This document shows, piece by piece, positions 15,257 to 22,348 of a stretch of 25,526 nucleotides of DNA. The stretch comes from Thermoplasmata archaeon (lineage in GTDB: Archaea > Thermoplasmatota > Thermoplasmata > Thermoplasmatales > Thermoplasmataceae): the NCBI GenBank assembly GCA_021826835.1, contig JAKAYH010000001.1, positions 1 to 25,526 on the forward strand, in the 5' to 3' direction. The position numbers were made by a program, and so were the translations under genes. The stretch's first letter is position 1, and each line of letters opens with the position of its first letter. A model generated the notes under the pieces. It saw nothing but the letters and a program-made list of their open reading frames with translations. It had not been told where the DNA came from and searched no databases.

Positions 15257-15798
15257 ACCTCCGGATGTTCCTTTTCAATTCGTTCCATGAGGCTTTCAAC
15301 GTTTGCCTTAAACTCCTCAAGGGTGGAATCGTTAACGATCATATAATCTGCCAGCGATATGGCCTTTCCGATGCCCCATGAGAGTTCTCTTTCATCTCTC
15401 ATAACCAATTCGCCCATTTCTTTTATATCGTCAGGCCTGCTCCTTTTTACTATCCGCTTCAGACGCTCATCCCTATCCGTATGAATTGCAACCAGAACGA
15501 GATTTGGGCTAACTTTCTGAAAATAGTTGAACTCTTCCATATTACGAAGACCGTCGACAATTACGTGGTTTTTCTCTTTTATCTCCTCAACTAACCTTCT
15601 TGCCCAGATATCCATCCCATATAATTCCCTCTCCCTATTGGAAAAGGACCCTATACTTCCATCGTTTTCATTAATCCCGTTCATTCTAGCATATTTTCTC
15701 ACCACGTCTCCCATGTGGTAATCCTTCCATCCATGTGTTCTTGCGACCTTTATAAATTCATCCTTTCCCGACCCGGGCATACCAGTAACAATAAGCAT
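15253..15798 (-). CDS. UPF0200 family P-loop nucleotide kinase-like protein
   Basis: An archaeal P-loop protein, 181 residues, related in fold to dephospho-CoA and adenylate kinases; its substrate is unknown to me. The P-loop is GMPGSGKDE (6-14), with Asp after the Lys where kinases normally have Ser/Thr. Further motifs: the GDVVRKYA segment, an internal NRERELYGMDIWARRLVEEI helix, the Walker-B-like strand VIVDGLRNMEEF, and a basic region ERLKRIVKRSRPDD that could be the lid. The C-terminal part ends in VNDSTLEEFKANVESL, similar to the dephospho-CoA kinase tail. It ends in a 4-nt overlap with purQ and is divergent from tRNA-Cys. Confidence 0.82.
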   Translation of the reverse strand: MLIVTGMPGSGKDEFIKVARTHGWKDYHMGDVVRKYARMNGINENDGSIGSFSNRERELYGMDIWARRLVEEIKEKNHVIVDGLRNMEEFNYFQKVSPNLVLVAIHTDRDERLKRIVKRSRPDDIKEMGELVMRDERELSWGIGKAISLADYMIVNDSTLEEFKANVESLMERIEKEHPEV

Positions 15799-15942
15799 TG
15801 GCTATGTTTATGTCTTGAAAGTTAATAACATATTCTCACTTAATGTGTGTAAGAAAACCAAGAGGATGTGGTTGAAAGGAGGACCCCAATAGGTGCCACA
15901 TTTCGAAAAATAGATATGTGTTTAGTAATATGGTTTTTTCAA

Positions 15943-16014
15943 GGACAGGTGGCAGAGCGGTCATGCGTGGGACTGCAGATCCCATTTACTAGGGTTCAAA
16001 TCCCTACCTGTCCT
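15943..16014 (+). tRNA. tRNA-Cys (anticodon GCA)
   Basis: A 72-nt cloverleaf. The acceptor stem GGACAGG (15943-15949) pairs with CCTGTCC (16007-16013), and the discriminator base is T, the usual tRNA-Cys identity element. The D arm starts at 15952. The anticodon stem TGGGA/TCCCA encloses the loop CTGCAGA, so the anticodon is GCA at 15975-15977. The T arm is TAGGG/CCCTA with loop TTCAAAT. No intron is present and CCA is not encoded. Any open frame across this region is coincidental. Confidence 0.96.
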
Positions 16015-16204
16015 CTTGGTTTAATCACGATATCACATAATAAAGTTATAAATTGATGGTAACTGAATTTTTATGATAGAGTGACATTATCAATTGCAAA
16101 TCATTACATTTCAATTTGAGATACCTATTGTGATGCTGAATAATTACTTATTTTGTTATAAATGCGTAAGATAGTTTTCTATAACATTTTAAAATCCACT
16201 GTCG

Positions 16205-16756
16205 GTGAATAAGACGAAAATAATCGGATTCGGTGGAAGCCTCAGGAAAGGGTCATACAACCTGATGCTTCTCAAAGAGTTTAAGAGAATAAATATAGAT
16301 CTGTTTGATGTGGAAATTGTAGATATTTCCAATATTCCGCTATATAATCAGGATCTCGACGATAATCAACCTGAAAGCGTGAGATTACTTAGGGAAAAGA
16401 TAAAAAATTCTGACGGATTTATCATTTCGACACCAGAATATGATTTTTCCATTCCCGGGTTCCTTAAGAATACTCTAGATTATCTTTCCAGACCGGTAAA
16501 TATGAATCCGTTTTCTGGCAAAAACGGGGCAATCATGAGTGCATCCATCAGTATGCTTGGTGGGTCACGAGCACAATACCACTTGCGGCAAGTATTAACA
16601 TACCTGGATACTAGGGTGATAAATAAACCGGAGGTTTTTATTACCTTTGCAAATCAGAAATTCGATCAAGATGAAAAACTAAATGACGAAAATGCTGTAA
16701 AATTAATCAGGGAACTTGGGCATAAATTAAAGATAGAAATTGAACGGGCACATTGA
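16205..16756 (+). CDS. NAD(P)H-dependent FMN reductase family flavoprotein
   Basis: Flavodoxin-fold reductase of the SsuE/chromate-reductase/azoreductase-like PF03358 group, 183 residues. The FMN phosphate loop is GGSLRKGSYN (about 10-19), and the other loop is PEYDFSIPGFLKNTLDYLSRP. A late segment, GGSRAQYHLRQVL, is also conserved. Physiological electron acceptors vary (quinones, metals, azo dyes) and cannot be read from sequence. The start is GTG, with no better-placed alternative; a TATA-like TTCTATAAC at 16178-16185 is about 24 nt upstream. The gene stands alone, between tRNA-Cys and a long AT-rich spacer. Confidence 0.9.
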   Translation: MNKTKIIGFGGSLRKGSYNLMLLKEFKRINIDLFDVEIVDISNIPLYNQDLDDNQPESVRLLREKIKNSDGFIISTPEYDFSIPGFLKNTLDYLSRPVNMNPFSGKNGAIMSASISMLGGSRAQYHLRQVLTYLDTRVINKPEVFITFANQKFDQDEKLNDENAVKLIRELGHKLKIEIERAH

Positions 16757-17284
16757 TCAAAAGGTTCATAACATTTTTTTGACGTTTTAAATTTTATAGA
16801 GAATGACCATATATTTATAGATTAAACGCGTTGCTTAAAAAATAAGCCAGATGCTTGTTCGTGTAAATATGCATCATATCAACTGTAGACAATCAAAAGG
16901 TAAGCATGAATTCTCGTCCCGATACTTCTCCTATGATAAATTAATGCCTGCGGAATTTCAACTTTAAATTTATGTGTAATAGACAATAATTGCCATAATG
17001 ACTGAACTGATCCCATACTGCCTGAATCTGGTATATATTCATAAATATTTCATAAAAAAATTAATCAAATATTAAATTACGTTGTATGCTTATAATGAAA
17101 TAGACTCTTTCATATTCCTAAAAATATATATTCCTATATTCGTCTCAAGAAATAAATAATTTGCGTAGAAGTGCTAACATTGCCCATGCGAATTGTATAA
17201 TATGACGAGCGTATTTAGAGCCTTAAAATTTCTGTGTTTTAAAACTTTGAAAACTATTTTAATAACGAAACAATACCTAATACG
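16757..17284. other. Longest non-coding stretch of the window (528 nt, AT-rich)
   Basis: No convincing gene is seen. The longest ATG frame noticed on + is 38 codons at 16851-16967 and has no clear ribosome binding site. The last 30 nt hold the korA-like promoter. No tRNA, terminator hairpin, box C/D pair or tandem repeat was recognised by eye; short TTTCATAAA duplications near 17040-17060 are within what AT-rich DNA gives by chance. Confidence 0.6.
17255..17265 (+). promoter_or_regulatory. Candidate TATA box of the 2-oxoacid:ferredoxin oxidoreductase operon
   Basis: TATTTTAATA lies about 25 nt before the ATG at 17285, preceded by the purine-rich GAAAAC as a possible BRE. No Shine-Dalgarno lies between them, so a leaderless message is likely. 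Confidence 0.5.
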
Positions 17285-19189
17285 ATGAAAAAAATAGACA
17301 TCAACATTACAGTTGGTGGCCCTCAGGGAGGAGGTATTGATACATCCTCCAATATGATAAGCAGGGCCTTTGCACAGTCTGGTTATTATGTTTTTGGTGT
17401 TAGAGAATACCACTCAAATATCAAAGGAAGACACAGTTATACTCACGTAAGAATTAAATCTGAACGCCCTCGTTCGTTGAAGTATCCTGTCGACTTTCTG
17501 GTTGCCCTTGACCCCGACAGTATTTTTGAGCATCTAGAAGACATCGGGCCTGGTACCAAGATTATTTATGACAGCAGCATTGAAAAAGCAGACTTATCAC
17601 AGGCAAGAATGATCATGAGAGACACCGCAAAAAAGATCAAGGAAACTCTGGATGAGGATAAATTCCCCAATACGGTGGCAGGTGCCGTACAGTGGATGAA
17701 GTCAAAAGGTGCCGTTCCCTTATCGATTCCTTTCAACAACGTCGTCCAGGAGGCAATAAAGGAGGGTGTGCCCAGCAGGTACTTTAATACTCTTGGAGCG
17801 GCTCTTACTCTGGCAATCGCAGGAGTGGACAGAAAATACATGGAAGAGAGCATCAGATTGGTCTTTGCAGGAAAAGATAAGATAATAGAAGAAAACGTCA
17901 GTGTGGTTGACGCTGCATATAAATATTGCAGAAATAACGGTCTACTTGGAGAGACTCTGCCATATATTGAACATTCGAAGAGATTTATGATTACAGGAAA
18001 TGATGGTGCAGCAATAGGTAAGGTAATGGGCGGATTAAGATTGCAGACCTACTACCCCATAACGCCGGCCAGTGATGAAAGCACCATAATGGAAGAGCAC
18101 AACTACATTAAGTGGATAGATGCTGAAGCAAGCAAACTTAAGGATGCAGGAGTGGTCGTAGTGCAGACTGAAGATGAAATATCAGCAGCGACAATGGCCA
18201 GTGGTGCTGCGATAACGGGAACGAGAACTGCAACTGCCACAAGTGGCCCTGGATTCTCTCTTATGGCCGAGGCTATCGGATTTGCGGGTATTGATGAAAT
18301 ACCACTTGTTATTACACTATATCAGAGAGGGGGACCATCCACTGGCCTGCCTACCAGAAATGGGCAGTCAGATCTTTTATTTGCAATGAATACACGTCAC
18401 GGAGAGTTTCCCAGAATAGTCCTTTCATCCGGAGATGTTGAGGAATGCATATATGATGCCATGAAGTCTCTGAACTATGCCCAGAGATATCAGATGCCTG
18501 TGCTTCATCTCATTGACAAGAATCTGGCAAATACTACCGACTTTGTCTCAGTTATCGACCCAAAGAAAATTCCGGTTATGGCTCAGAAATTTGAACCACA
18601 CGGAACAAACTTTAAGAGATACAACCTTGATACCAAAAACGGTATTTCCAATCTTGGCGCATTCGGAAAGGATATATTCTGGATGACTGGCGATGAGCAC
18701 GATGAACTTGGCCACGTAACTGAAGATGGTGACATAAGGGACAGAATGATGGAAAAGAGATTCAAGAAACTGGAAACGGCTGATCTTGAAATTCCATTAG
18801 AGGATAAGGCAGTTCTTTACGGAGATCCAAAGGCTGAAGTTACCTTCGTTACATGGGGAAGCCAGAAAGGACCTATCCTTGATGTTATCGATCTTCTTAA
18901 GGATGAAGGAATTAATGCAAACCTGCTTTATCTGAGAATGTTCATACCATTCCCAACCAAGTTCGTTAAGGAAGTACTTTCCAGGGCCAAGATAATCATA
19001 GACGTGGAAAGCAATTATGTCGGCCAGGCTGCATCCGTAGTTATGGCCAATACGGGAATAAATATTGAAAATAGAATTTTGAAGTATAACGGTAGACATA
19101 TGACGGAGGATGAGATATTCAAATCCGCGATGGAGATAATTAAAAACAAGGGAAATAAAATAGAGAAGGTGTTAAAACATGGCGCATAA
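17285..19189 (+). CDS. 2-oxoacid:ferredoxin oxidoreductase, fused gamma-alpha subunit
   Basis: Large subunit of the two-subunit OFOR that oxidises pyruvate and/or other 2-oxoacids to acyl-CoA and CO2 and reduces ferredoxin. The 634-residue product is a natural fusion: an N-terminal gamma domain (1 to about 200; GGPQGGGIDTSS, GVREYHSNIKGRHSYTHVRI) then the alpha domain. The YPITP motif (257-261), diagnostic of the Sulfolobus-type enzyme and involved in catalysis, is intact. Other alpha motifs: TATSGPGFSLM and YQRGGPSTGLPTRNGQ. Four-subunit enzymes have these as separate proteins. The beta gene overlaps the end by 11 nt. The likely preference is broad (pyruvate/2-oxoglutarate), but sequence alone does not prove it. 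It may be read from the TATA box at 17255. Confidence 0.96.
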   Translation: MKKIDINITVGGPQGGGIDTSSNMISRAFAQSGYYVFGVREYHSNIKGRHSYTHVRIKSERPRSLKYPVDFLVALDPDSIFEHLEDIGPGTKIIYDSSIEKADLSQARMIMRDTAKKIKETLDEDKFPNTVAGAVQWMKSKGAVPLSIPFNNVVQEAIKEGVPSRYFNTLGAALTLAIAGVDRKYMEESIRLVFAGKDKIIEENVSVVDAAYKYCRNNGLLGETLPYIEHSKRFMITGNDGAAIGKVMGGLRLQTYYPITPASDESTIMEEHNYIKWIDAEASKLKDAGVVVVQTEDEISAATMASGAAITGTRTATATSGPGFSLMAEAIGFAGIDEIPLVITLYQRGGPSTGLPTRNGQSDLLFAMNTRHGEFPRIVLSSGDVEECIYDAMKSLNYAQRYQMPVLHLIDKNLANTTDFVSVIDPKKIPVMAQKFEPHGTNFKRYNLDTKNGISNLGAFGKDIFWMTGDEHDELGHVTEDGDIRDRMMEKRFKKLETADLEIPLEDKAVLYGDPKAEVTFVTWGSQKGPILDVIDLLKDEGINANLLYLRMFIPFPTKFVKEVLSRAKIIIDVESNYVGQAASVVMANTGINIENRILKYNGRHMTEDEIFKSAMEIIKNKGNKIEKVLKHGA

Positions 19190-20105
19190 TTTTAAAACGG
19201 ATTTAACTATAGACTGGTGCCCTGGATGTGGCGATTTTGGGATAGTGACATCCATAACATCAGCGATGACCGAACTTAACCTTGATCCACTAGGTGTGGT
19301 GATGGTTTCGGGTATTGGATGTTCCGGCAAAACTCCACATTACATCAATGTGGCAGGGATGCACACACTGCATGGAAGAGCAATACCTTACGCCACAGGA
19401 GTGAAACTGGCAAACCCCAAGCTGAAAGTTCTGGTAACGGGTGGAGATGGAGATCTTATGGGAATCGGGGCAGGACATCTCGTTGCCGAAGGGAGAAGGA
19501 ATTCCGGAATTACCATAATGATATATGATAATGAAGTTTACGGGCTCACGAAAGGGCAGGCTGCCCCCACAATGCCCTTAGGCGAAAAGACCAAGAGCCT
19601 TTCCAAACCAAATATATTCACGAGATTGAATCCTATAGCACTGGCCCTTTCTTCCGGATACAGTTTTGTAGCGAGAGGTTTTTCTTTTGATATGAAACAG
19701 CTCAAGGAAATAATAAAGAAGGCAATAAATCACCCAGGATCGGCAGTAATTGACATACTTCAGCCGTGCCCCACTTATAATAATGTCAACACTATGGAAT
19801 GGTACAAGGAGAGAGTCTATAAGTTAGAGGACGACAAGGAATGGAATCCAGTGGTAAATCAGGAGAACATATCTGAAGCAGATCAGAAATTCTCCAACGC
19901 AATGCTTAGAGCACAGGAATGGGGCGACAGGATACCAACTGGAATATTCTATCAAAACGCTGCCATAGAACCATTTACAACGAGAATAAACAAAAATGTT
20001 CCTAATTATCTTGACATAACCCCAGCTGAACAGACCATAGCAACAGAAGCAGGTTTTACAGTTGTGGATCCTGAGAAAACCTTTGAAGACAAGATAATAG
20101 GTTAA
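19179..20105 (+). CDS. 2-oxoacid:ferredoxin oxidoreductase, beta subunit
   Basis: The TPP- and iron-sulfur-binding subunit, 308 residues. One [4Fe-4S] cluster is held by Cys14, Cys17 (WCPGCGDFGI), Cys48 (GIGCSG) and Cys197 (LQPCPTYN), nearly the same positions as in the Sulfolobus enzyme. TPP-Mg binding is shown by GGDGDLMGIGAGH (88-100) and the DNEVYGLTKGQ loop (117-127). It starts inside the last codons of the alpha gene (11-nt overlap, other frame), which suggests translational coupling and 1:1 synthesis. The stop codon shares TTAA with the stop of the convergent pyrH gene. Confidence 0.96.
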   Translation: MAHNFKTDLTIDWCPGCGDFGIVTSITSAMTELNLDPLGVVMVSGIGCSGKTPHYINVAGMHTLHGRAIPYATGVKLANPKLKVLVTGGDGDLMGIGAGHLVAEGRRNSGITIMIYDNEVYGLTKGQAAPTMPLGEKTKSLSKPNIFTRLNPIALALSSGYSFVARGFSFDMKQLKEIIKKAINHPGSAVIDILQPCPTYNNVNTMEWYKERVYKLEDDKEWNPVVNQENISEADQKFSNAMLRAQEWGDRIPTGIFYQNAAIEPFTTRINKNVPNYLDITPAEQTIATEAGFTVVDPEKTFEDKIIG

Positions 20106-20782
20106 TCATTTTTTATTATTGTACCTTCATATTTTTTGTCAGTAAGGCATCGTTCTATATTATCAAAATTATTTCCCGATATGACATGTATGCTTATTCC
20201 TGCCCTTCTTCCGATCAGGAGTGAAACTGAGTCCATAAACTGGTTACTCCCAGCTCCGGAATAACTTGCAAGTGAAATCTTGAAAGCTCCCTCGTATGTA
20301 AGTTGATCATATTTTATCGCTTCCTTATTCTTTTTGGGATCATCGCTATAGACTGCATCTACTGATGTTACATTTATCACGTTCTTGATTCCCGCTGATT
20401 CTGCTAGCAGCATCGATACTGTATCTGTTGTATGGCCAGGTACAGTACCACCCATGATCACAATTCCGTTTTTATTCATATGGGACAGGCCATCCGTAAC
20501 ATTCTCAGGAACTGTTTCCTGCTGGATGCCCATTGAGGCGATCAGAAGCATTGCATTCATTCTCGTGGCCCTTATACCTATCTCGTCAAGAAAAAAATTA
20601 TTACCTGTGTAATTTTTCATTGCGTTTACATAGTTTCTGGCTGTAACTCCACCACCAACCACAATGCCTATTCTATCATGTTGTAATTTCTTCAATGTAT
20701 TTACAAACTTATCTATAAATTCAGTATTGATTTGACCAGGGTTTACCATTGAACCGCCAAGAGATATTATAAATTCCTTCAT
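20102..20782 (-). CDS. pyrH: Uridylate kinase (UMP kinase)
   Basis: Phosphorylates UMP to UDP; amino-acid-kinase fold, 226 residues, the short archaeal form. Motifs: the phosphate loop SLGGSMVNPG (7-16), GIVVGGGVTARNY, DEIGIRATRMNA, GGTVPGHTTD for the UMP site, and the DAVYSDDPKKNKEA loop near the ATP site. It is convergent with the OFOR beta gene (4-nt overlap of the stop codons) and divergent from prf1 with only 46 nt between the start codons, where both promoters must lie. Confidence 0.94.
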   Translation of the reverse strand: MKEFIISLGGSMVNPGQINTEFIDKFVNTLKKLQHDRIGIVVGGGVTARNYVNAMKNYTGNNFFLDEIGIRATRMNAMLLIASMGIQQETVPENVTDGLSHMNKNGIVIMGGTVPGHTTDTVSMLLAESAGIKNVINVTSVDAVYSDDPKKNKEAIKYDQLTYEGAFKISLASYSGAGSNQFMDSVSLLIGRRAGISIHVISGNNFDNIERCLTDKKYEGTIIKND

Positions 20783-20800
20783 GAAATCGATTCATCAAAG

Positions 20801-20820
20801 TTATATAGTATTATAAATTT
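20801..20820. promoter_or_regulatory. Shared divergent TATA region between pyrH and prf1
   Basis: TTATATAGTATTATAAATTT fills the middle of a 46-nt gap. TATATA at 20802-20807 is centred about 23-24 nt from both start codons, and ATTATAA (20810-20816) is a second candidate. A near-symmetric TATA box could drive both genes. Confidence 0.5.
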
Positions 20821-20828
20821 TCTAAGCT

Positions 20829-22073
20829 ATGGCAAATGATGAGAAACAGCTCAGAAGGTATGAGTTCAAGAAGGCTATGGAGGAGCTTTCAAATTTAAAG
20901 GGACGAGGGACCGAGCTGATTTCTTTGTATATACCTCCAGATAAACAGATTTGGGATGTTGTACAGTACTTAAGGGAAGAGTATTCTACCTCATCAAACA
21001 TAAAATCAAAATCGACCAGGAAGAATGTTCTCTCCGCAATTGAGTCCATAATGTCCAAGTTGAAGTATTACAAGTCCCCGCCTGAAACGGGCCTGGTATT
21101 CTTTGTTGGCCATGTGCAGAAGCGGGGAGATCAGACTGAAATGTTCAGTGAAATCATTGAGCCACCTGAACCAATTCAGACATTCATATATAAATGTGAT
21201 TCACAATTTTACACTGAACCATTACTTGTACAGCTCAAAGCAAAGGAAGTATATGGTTTAATAGTGATTGATAGAAAAGAGGCTACAATTGGTTTCCTCA
21301 ACGGAACAAATATTGTCCCGGTTACAAATGAGCAATCACTTGTGCCAAGTAAGCATCATCAGGGTGGACAGTCTTCACGCCGATATGAAAGACTCATAGA
21401 AATAGCAGCCAACGAGTATTTCAAAAAGATTGGAGAAATTGTGAATAATACCTTTATGCCAATAATCAAAGATATTAAGGGCATATTCATAGGAGGACCA
21501 GGTTCGACAAAGAATTTCTTTTTTGAAAATGGATATATGTTCAATGATATCACAAGAAAGGTCGTTGATCTTTATGATGTGGGATATACTGATGAATCCG
21601 GACTAAGAGAACTTGTTGAGAAAGCGGCTGAGTCCATGAAAGACCTTGAAATAGCCCGTGAGAAGGATCTTGTTAACAGATTTATGAAAGAGGTCAGGAA
21701 GGGCGATGAAGGGCTTGCGGTATATGGTGAGTCAGAAGTTCATCGAGCACTCGAAATGAAGGCTGTTGACATTTTGCTAATATCGGATGGCATCAGAAGA
21801 ACCAAGTATTATTACAAATGCCCGAACTGTGGCCATGAAGAGGTATTCAACGCCAGACCTGAGGATAACACATGTCCGGCGTGTGGTTCATCCATGGAAC
21901 TCGATCACGAGGATGACTTTGTAAAAACCCTGTATAAACTTGCAGAAGATTCTGGAGCTACGGTGGAGATGATAGGAGAAGAGAGCGATGAGGGAAAACT
22001 TCTCAAAAAGGCATTTGGTGGTGTTGTGGGGATTCTCAGATATGTCCCTCAGAAAGAGGCACACTCATCTTAA
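20829..22073 (+). CDS. prf1: Peptide chain release factor 1 (aRF1)
   Basis: Recognises all three stop codons and triggers peptidyl-tRNA hydrolysis; homologous to eukaryotic eRF1. The 414-residue protein has the decoding motifs NIKS (57-60) and YKCDSQF (121-127, the YxCxxxF motif) and the catalytic GGQ (179-181). The GGQ loop reads [15 protein letters not shown], whereas HGRGGQS is more usual; the GGQ itself is intact. The C-terminal domain keeps a zinc ribbon (Cys331, Cys334, Cys349, Cys352), which eukaryotic eRF1 has lost. The start is 24 nt after a TATATA box, so the mRNA may be leaderless. It is convergent with the PRC-barrel gene and overlaps it by 9 nt. Confidence 0.96.
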   Translation: MANDEKQLRRYEFKKAMEELSNLKGRGTELISLYIPPDKQIWDVVQYLREEYSTSSNIKSKSTRKNVLSAIESIMSKLKYYKSPPETGLVFFVGHVQKRGDQTEMFSEIIEPPEPIQTFIYKCDSQFYTEPLLVQLKAKEVYGLIVIDRKEATIGFLNGTNIVPVTNEQSLVPSKHHQGGQSSRRYERLIEIAANEYFKKIGEIVNNTFMPIIKDIKGIFIGGPGSTKNFFFENGYMFNDITRKVVDLYDVGYTDESGLRELVEKAAESMKDLEIAREKDLVNRFMKEVRKGDEGLAVYGESEVHRALEMKAVDILLISDGIRRTKYYYKCPNCGHEEVFNARPEDNTCPACGSSMELDHEDDFVKTLYKLAEDSGATVEMIGEESDEGKLLKKAFGGVVGILRYVPQKEAHSS

Positions 22074-22325
22074 CATTTTTAATTTTGCAACGTCCAAAAC
22101 GAGGTAGTCCTTTCCTGCCACTATAAGATCGAATGGAATTATATATCTGCCGTTTTCATCTTTCTTGAGTGAAACCAGCCTTGAGTCCCTGGGAATTGCC
22201 AGAATGCTCTGAATTTTTCCGGTTTTCTGATCAAAAATGAAGTCGTCGATTGTGCCGACGATCGTCCCATCACTGGTCCCAATTTGAGTACCCACCACCT
22301 TTCTTAATCTGATCTTCATAAACAT
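22065..22325 (-). CDS. PRC-barrel domain protein
   Basis: A single PRC-barrel domain, 86 residues (84 if translation starts at the second ATG, 22319). The domain pattern is clear: [37 protein letters not shown] and a second half ending in [19 protein letters not shown]. These small beta-barrels occur in photosynthetic reaction centre H subunits and RNA-processing factors and, in archaea, as stand-alone proteins of unclear function; some are RNA- or ribosome-associated, others link to cell division. It follows vat on the same strand after 23 nt, with a TATA-like AAATTTTTATTTG in the gap, so co-transcription or a separate start are both possible. Confidence 0.88.
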   Translation of the reverse strand: MFMKIRLRKVVGTQIGTSDGTIVGTIDDFIFDQKTGKIQSILAIPRDSRLVSLKKDENGRYIIPFDLIVAGKDYLVLDVAKLKMLR

Positions 22326-22348
22326 TCAGTGCTTATTCAAATAAAAAT

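Noticed and set aside
15868..16056. 62-codon frame over the tRNA-Cys gene
   Set aside because: It runs through a perfect tRNA cloverleaf; the tRNA explains the sequence.
16984..17032. Possible box C/D RNA (AATGACTGA ... CTGA)
   Set aside because: The C box does not match RTGATGA, and the boxes are too closely spaced for the 50-60 nt C/D guide layout.
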